From: Sandaracinaceae bacterium
Lineage (GTDB): Bacteria > Myxococcota_A > Polyangia > Polyangiales > Sandaracinaceae
Assembly: GCA_019637095.1 (NCBI GenBank)
Contig: JAHBWG010000071.1
Location: forward strand, 1 to 51,056
Direction of reading: 5' to 3'
DNA: 51,056 nt
Below are positions 8,169 to 17,122 of the stretch, piece after piece. How positions within the stretch are numbered: position 1 is the first letter of the stretch; each line of letters starts with the position of its first letter. The translations under genes and the position numbers were made by a program. The notes below the pieces were generated by a model. The model did not search any database and had not been told where the DNA came from. It was given only the letters and a program-made list of their open reading frames with translations.

Positions 8169-9536
8169 ATGTTGACAGCGATCCACCCCGCGACCGGGCA
8201 GCTCGTGCGGGCGATCGAGCCGGACGCGTCGCCCGTGGTCGACGCGACCTTGGCCCGCGCGCGCGAGGCGCTCCGCGCGTGGCGCGAGCTCTCGTTCGAC
8301 GCGCGCGGCGCCCACCTCGTGCGCGTCGCCGCGCAGCTCCGCAGCGACGCAGACGCGATCGCGCCGCTCATGACCGAGGAGATGGGCAAGCCGATCCGCG
8401 AGGCGCGCGGCGAGCTCGAGAAATGCGCGCTGACCGCCGAGCACTTCGCGGCCCACGGCGCGGCGTGGCTCGCGGACGAGGAGCTTCCGTCCGACGCGAC
8501 GCGGAGCTGGGTGCAGCACGTGCCGCTCGGCGTCGTGCTCGGGATCTTGCCGTGGAACTCGCCGTTCTGGCTCGCGTTCCGGGTCGCCGCCCCGGCGCTG
8601 ATGGCCGGCAACGTCTGCGTGATCAAGCCCGACCCGCACGTGCCGGCGTGCGGCGCCGCGCTGCGAGACGTGTTCGCGCGCGCCGGGGTGCCCGAGGGGG
8701 TGCTCTCGGTCGTGCGCGTCGAGACCGACGCGGTGCGCGCCCTGATCGAGGACCCGCGCGTCGACGCGATCTCGTTCACGGGCTCGACGCGTGCCGGACG
8801 CGCGGTCGCCGCGATCGCGGGCGCCGCGATCAAGCCGTCGGTGCTCGAGCTCGGAGGCTCCGATCCCGCGATCGTCCTCGAGGGTGCCGATCTGGCCGCC
8901 GCCGCCGACGCGCTCGCGCTGAGCCGCACCATCGCGTCGGGGCAGTCCTGCATCGCGCCCAAGCGGCTCCTCGTGGCCGCCGCGGTGCACGACGCGTTCG
9001 TCGAGCGGCTCGCCGCGCGCCTCGCCGCGATCCGCGTCGGTGATCCGAGCGAGCCCGAGACCGACATGGGGCCGCTCGCGCGCGAGGACCTGCGCGCGGA
9101 GCTGCACCGCCAGGTCGCGGGCTCGCTCGCGATGGGCGCGCGCGCCCGCCTCGGCGGCGCGATCCCCGAGGGGCCCGGGTGGTTCTACCCCGTCACGCTG
9201 TTGACCGACGTCACGCCCGAGATGCCGGTGTTCCGCGAGGAGACCTTCGGCCCCGTCGCGGCGGTCACGCGCGTCGCCGGCGAGGCCGAGGCGCTCGCGC
9301 TCGCGAACGCGACCGAGTACGGCCTCGCGGCGAGCGTGTGGGGCCCGTCGGACCGCGCCCTCGCGCTCGCGCGACACATCGAGGCGGGGCAGGTCGTGAT
9401 CAACGGCCTGGTCAAGACGGACCCGCGCCTGCCGAGCGGCGGCATCAAGCGCTCCGGCTGGGGCCGCGAGCTCGGCCCCGACGGCATCCGCGAGTTCGTG
9501 AACCGCCAGCAGGTCTGGCTCGGGCCCAAGGCATAG
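8169..9536 (+). CDS. NAD(P)-dependent aldehyde dehydrogenase, succinate/aspartate-semialdehyde type (DoeC candidate)
   Basis: A 455-residue ALDH with the full catalytic set: N130 in PWNSPF, K153 in VIKPD, E227 in LELGGSDP and nucleophile C261 in SGQSCIAPKR. The length fits the short Sad/GabD-like group. A strong AGGAG site precedes ATG 8169. It converges on the EctB-like transaminase that ends the ectoine operon, leaving only 39 bases between the stops. In ectoine breakdown, DoeC oxidises the semialdehyde formed from diaminobutyrate to aspartate; the position makes this the best guess. General succinate-semialdehyde dehydrogenase is the alternative. Confidence 0.85.
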   Translation: MLTAIHPATGQLVRAIEPDASPVVDATLARAREALRAWRELSFDARGAHLVRVAAQLRSDADAIAPLMTEEMGKPIREARGELEKCALTAEHFAAHGAAWLADEELPSDATRSWVQHVPLGVVLGILPWNSPFWLAFRVAAPALMAGNVCVIKPDPHVPACGAALRDVFARAGVPEGVLSVVRVETDAVRALIEDPRVDAISFTGSTRAGRAVAAIAGAAIKPSVLELGGSDPAIVLEGADLAAAADALALSRTIASGQSCIAPKRLLVAAAVHDAFVERLAARLAAIRVGDPSEPETDMGPLAREDLRAELHRQVAGSLAMGARARLGGAIPEGPGWFYPVTLLTDVTPEMPVFREETFGPVAAVTRVAGEAEALALANATEYGLAASVWGPSDRALALARHIEAGQVVINGLVKTDPRLPSGGIKRSGWGRELGPDGIREFVNRQQVWLGPKA

Positions 9537-9575
9537 CCCTGGACCTCCTGCGCCTCTCTTCGCGCCGAACGAGGC

Positions 9576-10823
9576 TCACCTCGCGAGGGTCGCCTCGATC
9601 GCGTCGACGAGGATCGCCAGGCCCTCGTCGAGGGTGTCGTCCTCGATGGTGAGCGGCGCCATCACCTTGAGCACGCGGCCGCCGGGGCCGCACGTCGCGA
9701 TGATCAGCCCGCGCGCGAAGGCCTCCGCGCATGCGCGCGCGGCGAGCGCGCCGTCACCGAAGTCGATCCCGTGGATCATCCCCTTGCTGCGCAGCGACAA
9801 CGACTCGTGCCGATCGACGAGCGCGCTCAGCGCCTCGTCGGCGCGTCGACCCTTCGCGAGCACGGACGGGAGGAACGCCGGGTCCTCGAAGTAGCGGAGC
9901 GCCTCGGCGCCGGCGATCATCGACAGGCACTGGCCTCGGAACGTGCCCGTGTGCTCGCCGGGCCTCCACGCGTCGCGCGCGGGCTTGATCAGCAGCATCG
10001 CGAGCGGCAGCCCGTAGCCGCCGATGCCCTTCGCGAGCACGACGACGTCCGGATCGAGGCCGAGGTCCTCGAAGCTGAAGTAGCGCCCGGTGCGCCCGCA
10101 GCCGACCTGGATGTCGTCGACGACGAAGAGCGCGCCGTGCTCGCGCGCGAGCGCCTCGACCGCCCGCAGCCACTCGGGGCGCGCGACGTTGACGCCGCCC
10201 TCCGCCTGCACCGTCTCGACGACGAACGCCGCCGGCGGGGTGAGGCCGCTCGACGGGTCGCCGAGCTGACGCCGCAGCGCGGCGAGCGTGTCCACGCCGG
10301 GCCCGAGGTAGCCATCGAACGGCACGCGCGTCACGTGGTCGAGCGAGACGCCGGCCGCTGCCCGGTGCAGGCCGTTGCCCGTGATGGCGAGCGCGCCGAG
10401 CGTCATGCCGTGGAAGCCGTTGGTGAACGAGACGACGCCGGCGCGGCCGGTGATCTTGCGCGCGAGCTTGAGCGCGGCCTCGACCGCGTTCGTGCCCGTC
10501 GGGCCGGTGAACTGGAGGCGGTAGTCGAGGCCGCGGGGCTCGAGGATGGTCGTGACGAAGCGCTCGATGAAGCGGGCCTTGGCCCGCGTGTACGTGTCGA
10601 GGCTGTGCGCGACGCCGTCGGCCTCGAGGTACTCGACGAGGGCGCGCTTGAGCGGCTCGGGGTTGTGGCCGAAGTTCAGCACGCCGGCGCCGGCGAAGAA
10701 GTCGACGTACGAGCGGCCGTCGACGTCGGTCTGTCGAGCGTTCTTGGCCTTGTCGAACACCGCCGGCCAGGTGCGGCAGTAGCCGCGCACCTCGGACTCG
10801 TGTCGTTCGAAGATCTCTCTCAC
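9576..10823 (-). CDS. EctB-like diaminobutyrate/2-oxoglutarate transaminase, second copy (DoeD candidate)
   Basis: A 415-residue class III PLP transaminase. It shares long blocks with the ectB at 15267-16592: FTGPTGTNAVEAALKLARK, SFTNGFHGMTLGAL, VDDIQVGCGRTG and the PLP-lysine region VVLAKGIGGYG. GTG 10823 overlaps the TRAP binding-protein stop (GTGA), so it is last in the ectoine operon. A second transaminase at the catabolic end, beside an aldehyde dehydrogenase, suggests it runs the reverse reaction (2,4-diaminobutyrate to aspartate semialdehyde), as proposed for DoeD. A duplicate biosynthetic EctB cannot be excluded. Confidence 0.85.
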   Translation of the reverse strand: MREIFERHESEVRGYCRTWPAVFDKAKNARQTDVDGRSYVDFFAGAGVLNFGHNPEPLKRALVEYLEADGVAHSLDTYTRAKARFIERFVTTILEPRGLDYRLQFTGPTGTNAVEAALKLARKITGRAGVVSFTNGFHGMTLGALAITGNGLHRAAAGVSLDHVTRVPFDGYLGPGVDTLAALRRQLGDPSSGLTPPAAFVVETVQAEGGVNVARPEWLRAVEALAREHGALFVVDDIQVGCGRTGRYFSFEDLGLDPDVVVLAKGIGGYGLPLAMLLIKPARDAWRPGEHTGTFRGQCLSMIAGAEALRYFEDPAFLPSVLAKGRRADEALSALVDRHESLSLRSKGMIHGIDFGDGALAARACAEAFARGLIIATCGPGGRVLKVMAPLTIEDDTLDEGLAILVDAIEATLAR

Positions 10824-11863
10824 GGGGCTCTCCTCTCGTTGGGTGGTGCAGGTGGAGACGGCGCGTCGGCCTCCGCCTGCGCGATCGCGCGATCGAGGTG
10901 CTCGAGCAGCGCGGCGCCGCGGGGGCCGACGCGCTCGACGTAGAGCGCGCGCACGGCGCGGGCGCGCGCCCGGAACGGGGCGCGCTCCTCGGGTGTGAGG
11001 TCGACGACCTCGAGCGCGGGGCGCCGCGCGCGGATCGTCGCGAGGCGATCCGCGTTGAGGCGCGCCTGGACCTCGTGGATCTCGCCTTGGAGCTCGGCGA
11101 CGACGTCCTCGAGCATTCGGCGCCGCGCCGGCGAGAGGCGCGCGAGCCAGCGCGGGCTCGCCGCGAGGGTCGTGACGAACTCCGCGTCGTGCGGGAAGGT
11201 CAGGACGTCCGCGACCTCGTAGAAGCTCATCTCCTCGATCGCGAAGACCGGGTTGACCTGTCCGTCGATCATGCGGAGCTGGAGCGCGGAGTAGACCTCG
11301 CCGTAGGGGAGCGGCGTCGGGCGCGCGCCGTACGCCTCGAAGGCCGCGAGGGAGAGCGGCGAGGTCATCACGCGCATCCGGACGCCCTCGAAGTCCTCGG
11401 GCCGCCGCACCGGGCGCCGCGTCGTCCACGCCATCGGGCCTTCGCCGAACGCGGCGAGGAACGCGAGGCCCTTCTCGGCGTAGAGCGCGTCGAGGAACGC
11501 GCGCAGCGCCGGGTCGGCGAGCGCGCGCGCGTTGGTCGAGGAGCGCTCCGCGAGCGCGAACGGGATCAGGAAGACCTGCACCTCCGCGATGAGCTTCCCG
11601 AGGTGACCGGGAGAGCTCGTCGCCAGCTCGAGCGTGTCCATGTAGAGCTGCTCGGTGATCTGGTCGCTCGTGCCGAGCGCGCCGTACGGATAGACGACGA
11701 CGCGGACGGCGCCCCCCGTGCGCTCCTCGACGCGCTCGGCGAGGCGCGTCGCGTAGGTGTGTTGAACCGAGCCCGCCGTCTCCTCGATCGCGAAGCGCCA
11801 CACCTCGGCCTCACCGTGGGCCGGCGCGCACCCGAGCAGCGTCAGCGCGGCGAGCGCCCTCAT
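10820..11863 (-). CDS. TRAP transporter substrate-binding lipoprotein, DctP/TeaA family
   Basis: A 347-residue periplasmic binding protein of the DctP family. It has an unusually short signal with lipobox LLGC (Cys 12). Typical DctP features follow: an Arg-rich dimer/ligand block RPEDFEGVRMRVMTSPL, then GEVYSALQLRMIDGQVNP and a long C-terminal helix. ATG 11863 overlaps the stop of the large permease gene (ATGA). It would deliver ligand to the two membrane subunits just upstream. The operon makes ectoine or hydroxyectoine the likely ligand, as for Halomonas TeaA, but specificity cannot be read from sequence here. Confidence 0.85.
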   Translation of the reverse strand: MRALAALTLLGCAPAHGEAEVWRFAIEETAGSVQHTYATRLAERVEERTGGAVRVVVYPYGALGTSDQITEQLYMDTLELATSSPGHLGKLIAEVQVFLIPFALAERSSTNARALADPALRAFLDALYAEKGLAFLAAFGEGPMAWTTRRPVRRPEDFEGVRMRVMTSPLSLAAFEAYGARPTPLPYGEVYSALQLRMIDGQVNPVFAIEEMSFYEVADVLTFPHDAEFVTTLAASPRWLARLSPARRRMLEDVVAELQGEIHEVQARLNADRLATIRARRPALEVVDLTPEERAPFRARARAVRALYVERVGPRGAALLEHLDRAIAQAEADAPSPPAPPNERRAP

Positions 11864-13149
11864 CGGTCGAACGCCAGGTCGCGCAGCAGCAGCGCGACGT
11901 CGGGCAAGACGATGAGCAACGCCGTGACGCCGAGCAGGATCGCGATGAACGGCGGCGTGGCGCGGATGACCTCGAGGTAGGGCCGGCGGAAGATCGCGAT
12001 CGCCGTGAAGATGTCGCAGCCGAACGGCGGCGTCGCCGAGCCGATCGCGACCTGGAGCGTGACGAGCACGCCGACGAGCACCGGGTCGATCCCCGCGGCG
12101 ACGGCGATCGGGTGGAGGATCGGCGTCAGGACGAGGATCACCACGATCGGGTCCACGAACATGCAGCCGATGAAGTACGCGACCGCGATCGCCGCGAGGA
12201 TCGTGAGCTGGCCGCTCTCGGGCCCGAGGCCGAGCACCTCGCCGACGAGGTGGCTCGGCAGCTCCGCGTAGCTGATGACCCAGCTGAACGCGGCGCCCGC
12301 GCCGACGAGCACGAACACCACGGCCGTCACGAGCCCGGTGGCGCGCGCGAGCTCCGGCAGGTCCCGGAGCGAGAGCGCGCGGTAGACGACGATCTCGAGG
12401 AACGCGGCGTAGACGACGCTGACGGCGGCGGCCTCCGTCGGGCTGAAAACGCCCGCGTAGATGCCGCCGACCACCAGGAGCGGGAAGCCGAGCGGGAGGA
12501 GCGCGCGGCGCAGCGCCACGCCGCGCTCGCGCCAGCTCGCGCGTGGCTCCGGCGTGACGCGCATGCGCAGCGAGGCGACCCAGCACCACCCGCAGAAGAG
12601 CGCGAGCACGACGAGCCCGGGGCCGATCCCGGCGATGAACAGCTCGCCGATCGAGGTGCCGCTGACGACGCCGTACACGATCATCGCGATGCTCGGCGGG
12701 ATGAGGAGCGCGAGATCCGACGCGTTGATGATCAGCGCCATCGCGAACGAGTCCGGGTAGCCGGCGGCCGTCATCTTCGGGCGCAGCGGCCCGCCGATCG
12801 CGACGACGGTGGCCTGCGTCGAGCCGCTGAGCGCGCCGAACAGGGCGCAGCTCACGGCGGCGGTGATCGGCAGGCCTCCGCGCACGTGCCCGACGAGCCG
12901 CATCACCAGCGCGAGGAGACGATCGGCTGCTTGGCCGCGCGTCATGATCTGCGCGGCGAAGATGAACATCGGCACCGCGAGCAGCGCGGCCGGCGAGACG
13001 CCGCCGATCATCTGCTGCACGAGCGTCTCGGGTGCCGCGCCCGGGAGCCACACCGTGACGGCCGCGAGCGCCGCGGCGAGGAGCGGCACCTTCATCGGGT
13101 AGCCGGCGAGGAGCAGGAGCACCATCAGGCCGAGCAGCGCGAGGGCCAT
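11860..13149 (-). CDS. TRAP transporter large permease, DctM/TeaC family
   Basis: A 429-residue integral membrane protein with about twelve hydrophobic segments covering its length. Family hallmarks include FALFGALSGSTQATVVAIGG-like and DLALLIPPSIAMIVYG segments, and PILHPIAVAAGIDPV towards the C-terminus. It forms the sodium-driven translocation channel with the small subunit encoded just upstream. The order small-large-binding protein and the tight spacing (3 bases to the small subunit, ATGA overlap to the binding protein) show one transporter. The neighbours suggest a compatible-solute substrate. Confidence 0.9.
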   Translation of the reverse strand: MALALLGLMVLLLLAGYPMKVPLLAAALAAVTVWLPGAAPETLVQQMIGGVSPAALLAVPMFIFAAQIMTRGQAADRLLALVMRLVGHVRGGLPITAAVSCALFGALSGSTQATVVAIGGPLRPKMTAAGYPDSFAMALIINASDLALLIPPSIAMIVYGVVSGTSIGELFIAGIGPGLVVLALFCGWCWVASLRMRVTPEPRASWRERGVALRRALLPLGFPLLVVGGIYAGVFSPTEAAAVSVVYAAFLEIVVYRALSLRDLPELARATGLVTAVVFVLVGAGAAFSWVISYAELPSHLVGEVLGLGPESGQLTILAAIAVAYFIGCMFVDPIVVILVLTPILHPIAVAAGIDPVLVGVLVTLQVAIGSATPPFGCDIFTAIAIFRRPYLEVIRATPPFIAILLGVTALLIVLPDVALLLRDLAFDR

Positions 13150-13152
13150 CGC

Positions 13153-13692
13153 TCAGCGCGCCTCCTCGCGCGGCGCGTCGTCGGCGACCTCGAAGCTCAG
13201 CCACACCCCCTCGCTCGTCAGGTTCTTGTAGAGGGCGAGCGCGTACTCCACCCCGGCGACCGCCAGGCCGAGCGGCGCCGCGAGGTAGGCGAGCCAGAGC
13301 GGCACCTCGAGCGCGGGCGAGACGGATCCGAGCGCGCGCACCGTCCCGAGCGCGTAGCTACCGCCGAGGTACGCGAGGTAGAAGAGGAGCAGCGACGTCG
13401 TCGCGCAGATCATCACGCGCAGCGCCTTCTTGGGCCGCGGCGGCAGCGCGTCGTAGAGCGCGGTCATGCGGATGTGACGCCCCTTGGCCGCCGCGTGCGC
13501 GAGGCCCACGAACGTGACGAGCACGACGAGGAGCTGCGCGAGCTCTTCGGCGAACGCGAGGCTGTGCCCGAAGCCCGCGCGGCCGACGACGTTGGCGATC
13601 GTGAGCGCCGCGATGCCGAGGACTCCCCACGCCAGGCACCCCTCCTCGAGGCGCGTCACCCACCGCGAGACCCGCGCCGCTGCCTCGCTCAC
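13153..13692 (-). CDS. TRAP transporter small permease, DctQ/TeaB family
   Basis: A 179-residue protein with four predicted transmembrane helices (about 20-38, 52-72, 95-115 and 135-155), the DctQ layout. The motif AAAKGRHIRMTAL after helix 2 is typical. GTG 13692 overlaps the M24 protein stop (GTGA). It works as the partner of the large permease encoded 3 bases downstream. The open frame upstream of GTG 13692 is a shadow of the M24 gene. Confidence 0.85.
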   Translation of the reverse strand: MSEAAARVSRWVTRLEEGCLAWGVLGIAALTIANVVGRAGFGHSLAFAEELAQLLVVLVTFVGLAHAAAKGRHIRMTALYDALPPRPKKALRVMICATTSLLLFYLAYLGGSYALGTVRALGSVSPALEVPLWLAYLAAPLGLAVAGVEYALALYKNLTSEGVWLSFEVADDAPREEAR

Positions 13693-14855
13693 GCGCACAC
13701 GACGAGGCCGCGCTCGAGGGCGCCGAGCGGCTCGGCGCCGGTCCGGGTGATGCGCACGGTCTCGCTGATGCCCATCACGCGGCCACCCTCGTAGTCGAAG
13801 AGCCACGGGATGAGGTGGAACGTCATGTTCTCGCGCAGGACGCGCGAGTCGCCGGGCTTGAGGCTCATGATGTAGCCCTCGTCCCAGCTCGGCGCGAAGG
13901 CGATGCCGATGGCGTAGCCCGCGCGCGTGACGAGGCCGCCGCCGACGTGGCTGCGGTCGAGCACCGCGCGCGCGAGCCGATCCGCGTTCGACACGGTGAT
14001 CCCGGGCCGCAGGCCCTCGAGCATCGCGTCGAGCGCCTCGAGGACGAGCTTCTCCGCCTCTCGCACGACCGGGGGCGGCTCGCCGACGAACGCGGTGCGC
14101 ATCATGGCGGCGTGGTAGCGGCGCACGCACCCGCCGACCTCGAGGAACACCGTGTCGCCTGCCTCGATCGTGCGGCCCTCCCACGTCGCGTGGCCGATGG
14201 TGCAGCGCGGGCCGCTCGTCACGTAGGGGAGGACCGCCGGGTACTCGCCGCCCGCGCGGAACATCGCGGCGCAGATCTCCGCCGCGAGCTCGTTCTCGCT
14301 CACGCCCTCGGCGATGGCGGCCAGGCCCGCGGTCATCCCCGCCTCGCCCGCCTTCGCGGCGCGGCGCATCACGTCGAGCTCGAGCGCGCTCTTGACGATC
14401 CGACCCTCCTCGACGATGCCGAAGCAGTCGACGAAGGTCGCGTCGTACCAGCTCGCGGTCATTCGATCCTGCTGGTAGGCGGGGAAGAAGTAGCTGTTGC
14501 GCTCGTAGCCGATGCGCTTGTGCTCGACGTGACCGAGCTCCTTGAGCGCATGCCAGAGCGTCTCGATCGCGTCCCCGGTGTCGCTGTACGGGCGCGTGAG
14601 CTCGACCCACGTGCGCGCGTGCACGTTCGTCTCCTCGAGCCAGCGCGTGACCATGAAGGGCTCGTCCTCGATCGGGACGACGAGGGCCTGGAAGTACGAG
14701 TAGCCGGTCGTCTGGTACTCGGTGAGGTAGAAGAGGTTCTCGGGGTCGGTGATCACGACCACGTCGAGGTTCCACTCCGCCATGCGCTCGCGCAGCTCGC
14801 GCAAGCGCCGCTCGTGCTCCTCGAACGGGAAGAGCAGGTCGTCGCGTCGTCGCAT
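13689..14855 (-). CDS. M24-fold hydrolase without metal ligands, ectoine hydrolase type (DoeA/EutD candidate)
   Basis: A 388-residue protein with a creatinase-like N-domain (about 1-160, ENLFYLTEYQTTGYSYFQ) and a pita-bread C-domain. The five metal ligands of M24 peptidases are mostly gone: GDTVFLEVGG has Glu for the first Asp, YHAAMMRT has Ala for the second, the His block reads GYAIGIAFAPSW and the next ligand block reads MTFHLIPW. Only the last Glu (ISETVRIT) remains. This pattern fits the non-metal DoeA/EutD ectoine hydrolases, which open ectoine to N-acetyl-diaminobutyrate. It sits six bases after ectC, among ectoine genes. The assignment rests on motif memory plus context. Confidence 0.78.
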   Translation of the reverse strand: MRRRDDLLFPFEEHERRLRELRERMAEWNLDVVVITDPENLFYLTEYQTTGYSYFQALVVPIEDEPFMVTRWLEETNVHARTWVELTRPYSDTGDAIETLWHALKELGHVEHKRIGYERNSYFFPAYQQDRMTASWYDATFVDCFGIVEEGRIVKSALELDVMRRAAKAGEAGMTAGLAAIAEGVSENELAAEICAAMFRAGGEYPAVLPYVTSGPRCTIGHATWEGRTIEAGDTVFLEVGGCVRRYHAAMMRTAFVGEPPPVVREAEKLVLEALDAMLEGLRPGITVSNADRLARAVLDRSHVGGGLVTRAGYAIGIAFAPSWDEGYIMSLKPGDSRVLRENMTFHLIPWLFDYEGGRVMGISETVRITRTGAEPLGALERGLVVCA

Positions 14856-14860
14856 CCTCG

Positions 14861-15262
14861 CTACCCTGGGGCCTTCGCGTCGTCCGCCGGCGCGTAGGCG
14901 CCCTGTGCGTCGTGGACCTCGCGGCCGGTGAGCGGCGGATCGAACACACAGATCATGCGGAGCCGGGTGCGCGCGCGGAGCACGTGGGGGTCGTGCTCGT
15001 CGAGCGCGTAGATCGTGCCCGGCGCGATCGGCCAGCGCTCGCCAGTGGCGCGCGACACGAGCTCGCCCTCGCCTTCGACGCAGTAGACCGCCTCGAGGTG
15101 GTGGCGGTAGTGCATCACGAGCTCCGCGCCCGCCTCGATCACGGTGTCGTGCATCGAGAAGCCCATGCCGTGCCGCGCGAGCAGGAGCCGGCGGCTGTTC
15201 CAGCCGGGCGCGCTGACGTCGTCTTCGGAGCCGATGACCTCGGCCAGCGTGCGGACGATCAT
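14861..15262 (-). CDS. ectC: L-ectoine synthase
   Basis: A 133-residue cupin, the normal EctC length. Family blocks are clear: MIVRTLAEVIGSE at the start, WNSRRLLLARHGMGFSMHDT, then HYRHHLEAVYCVEGEGEL holding the cupin metal-binding residues and a C-terminal FDPPLTGREVHD. It closes the ring of N-gamma-acetyl-2,4-diaminobutyrate to give ectoine in the cytoplasm. ATG 15262 lies four bases after the ectB stop. The next gene, an ectoine-hydrolase-type protein, starts six bases after its TAG stop. Confidence 0.95.
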   Translation of the reverse strand: MIVRTLAEVIGSEDDVSAPGWNSRRLLLARHGMGFSMHDTVIEAGAELVMHYRHHLEAVYCVEGEGELVSRATGERWPIAPGTIYALDEHDPHVLRARTRLRMICVFDPPLTGREVHDAQGAYAPADDAKAPG

Positions 15263-15266
15263 CGCG

Positions 15267-16592
15267 TCACGCCTGCGCCACGGTGGAGGGCGACGCGCGG
15301 CGCTCGTGGGCGCGGCGCGCGAGCGCGGCGCCGAGCGCGGCGGCGACCACGTCGAGCCCCTCCGCGAGCGCCTCGTCGGGGATCGTGAGCGGGCAGAGCA
15401 GCTTGAGCACCTCGTCGCGCGGGCCCGCCGTCTCCATGAGCACGCCGCGCGCGAACGCCTCGCGCGAGGTCGCGACCGCGAGGCTCGGGTCGGCGAAGAC
15501 GATCCCCTGGATGAGCCCCACGCCGCGGTGCTCGACGACGTGCTCGGGGTGCGCGTCGCGCATCGCCGTCAGGCGCGCCTTCGCGAGCGCGGCCTTGCGA
15601 ACCACGTCGCGGCTCAGCCCGCCGTCGCTCCAGAAGTGCTCGATCGCCGCCGCCGCCGTGACGAAGGCGAGGTTGTGTCCGCGGAACGTGCCGTTGTGCT
15701 CGCCGGGTGCCCACTGGTCGAGGTCGGGCCGGATGAGCACGGCCGACAGCGGCGTGCCGAAGCCGCTGAGCGACTTGCTCAGCGTCACGACGTCGGGCGT
15801 GATGCCCGCGCGCTCGAAGCTGAAGAACGGCCCGGTCCGACCGCAGCCGACCTGGATGTCGTCGACGACGAGCACGATCGAGCGCTCGCGACAGATCCGC
15901 GCGAGGCGCCCCAGCCAGGCGGCGCTCGCGACGTTGACGCCGCCTTCGGCCTGTACCGTCTCGACGATCACCGCGGCGGGGCGGTCGAGGCCGCTCGACG
16001 CGTCCTCGAGCTGCTGCTCGAAGACGTCGAGGGTGTCGACTCCGCCGCCGAAGTAGCCACAGAACGGCATCGCGGTCGCGTCGTGGAGCGGGACGTGCGC
16101 GCCCGCGCGCTTGGAGGCGTTGCCGGTCACCGACAGCGCGCCGAGCGTCATCCCGTGGAAGCCGTTGGTGAACGAGACGACGTTCGTGCGCCCGGTCACC
16201 TTGCGCGCGAGCTTGAGCGCGGACTCCACCGCGTTGGTGCCGGTCGGGCCCGGGAACATCACGCGGTACTCGAGCGCGCGCGGGGCGAGGATCCGCTCCT
16301 CGAGCCGCTCGAGGAAGTGGCGCTTGGCGCTCGTGTAGAGGTCGAGGCTGTGCACGATCCCGCCGCGGCCGAGGTACTCGACGAGCGCGGCGTGGAGGTG
16401 CGGCTCGGCGTGCCCGTAGTTGAGCGCGCCCGCGCCGGCGAAGAAGTCGACGTAGCGGCGCCCGCGCTCGTCGACGAGCTCGTGCCCACGCGCCGTCTCG
16501 AACACGGTCGGGAAGGAGCGGCAGTAGCCGCGGACGGACGACTCGAGGCGCTCGAACACGCGCGCGTCGTTGTTCCGGTTGGGAGGGGTCAC
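15267..16592 (-). CDS. ectB: L-2,4-diaminobutyrate:2-oxoglutarate transaminase
   Basis: A 441-residue class III PLP transaminase. EctB signatures include FPGPTGTNAVESALKLARKV, SFTNGFHGMTLGALSVTGN, VETVQAEGGVNVAS, VDDIQVGCGRTGPFFSFERA and the PLP-lysine block VVTLSKSLSGFGTPLS. It converts aspartate semialdehyde plus glutamate to 2,4-diaminobutyrate, the first committed ectoine step. GTG 16592 overlaps the ectA stop (GTGA). The C-terminal tail is slightly longer than usual. A paralogue at 9576-10823 closes the same operon. Confidence 0.94.
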   Translation of the reverse strand: MTPPNRNNDARVFERLESSVRGYCRSFPTVFETARGHELVDERGRRYVDFFAGAGALNYGHAEPHLHAALVEYLGRGGIVHSLDLYTSAKRHFLERLEERILAPRALEYRVMFPGPTGTNAVESALKLARKVTGRTNVVSFTNGFHGMTLGALSVTGNASKRAGAHVPLHDATAMPFCGYFGGGVDTLDVFEQQLEDASSGLDRPAAVIVETVQAEGGVNVASAAWLGRLARICRERSIVLVVDDIQVGCGRTGPFFSFERAGITPDVVTLSKSLSGFGTPLSAVLIRPDLDQWAPGEHNGTFRGHNLAFVTAAAAIEHFWSDGGLSRDVVRKAALAKARLTAMRDAHPEHVVEHRGVGLIQGIVFADPSLAVATSREAFARGVLMETAGPRDEVLKLLCPLTIPDEALAEGLDVVAAALGAALARRAHERRASPSTVAQA

Positions 16593-17122
16593 AGGTCGCT
16601 TTCTGCGCCGGCCGCGAGCGGGCCGATGCGGATGAGGCGCTCGGCCTCGTGGGGGCCATCGAAGAGGGGCTCGGGGTATCCGTCGCTCCACGCGACGGGC
16701 GCGCCGCGGCGGCGCGCGAACGATTCGAACAGGCGCCGGCTCGCCTCGTTGGACGGCGCCACGGTCGCCTCGAGGAAGCGCACGCCCGCGCAGCCGGGCG
16801 CGGCGACGAGCGCGTCGAGCAAGCCGCGCGCGACGCCGAGGCCGCGCGCGCCCGGCGCGACGCCCACCTGCCAGACGAACACGGCGTCCGGGTGGGTCGG
16901 CGGGCGGTAGGCCGCGACGAAGCCGACCGGCGCGCCGCCTCGCTCCGCGAGCAGGGTGGTGGCGCGGAAGTGATCGGCCAAGAGCACGTACGCGTAGCCG
17001 GTGTTCGCCTCGAGCGTGCCGGCCGCGTGCACGAGGCGGCGCAGCGCGCGCCCGTCCTCGGGGCGCGCCGCGCGGTAGCCGACGCACCCGGACGCCTCGC
17101 GCGCGGCGGGCGCGGCGCTCAC
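16589..17122 (-). CDS. ectA: L-2,4-diaminobutyrate acetyltransferase
   Basis: A 177-residue GNAT acetyltransferase. [15 protein letters not shown] matches the EctA N-region, [20 protein letters not shown] is the acetyl-CoA-binding motif A and [17 protein letters not shown] is motif B. It makes N-gamma-acetyl-diaminobutyrate for EctC. GTG 17122 overlaps the aspartokinase stop and its own stop overlaps ectB, so all three are translationally coupled. The first 15 residues are Ala-rich and may not be part of the fold. Confidence 0.93.
   Translation of the reverse strand: MSAAPAAREASGCVGYRAARPEDGRALRRLVHAAGTLEANTGYAYVLLADHFRATTLLAERGGAPVGFVAAYRPPTHPDAVFVWQVGVAPGARGLGVARGLLDALVAAPGCAGVRFLEATVAPSNEASRRLFESFARRRGAPVAWSDGYPEPLFDGPHEAERLIRIGPLAAGAESDL

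Noticed and set aside
16200-16450. Recombination target between the two ectB-like genes
   Set aside because: Similarity is clear at protein level but DNA identity appears patchy, with no long identical tracts noticed.
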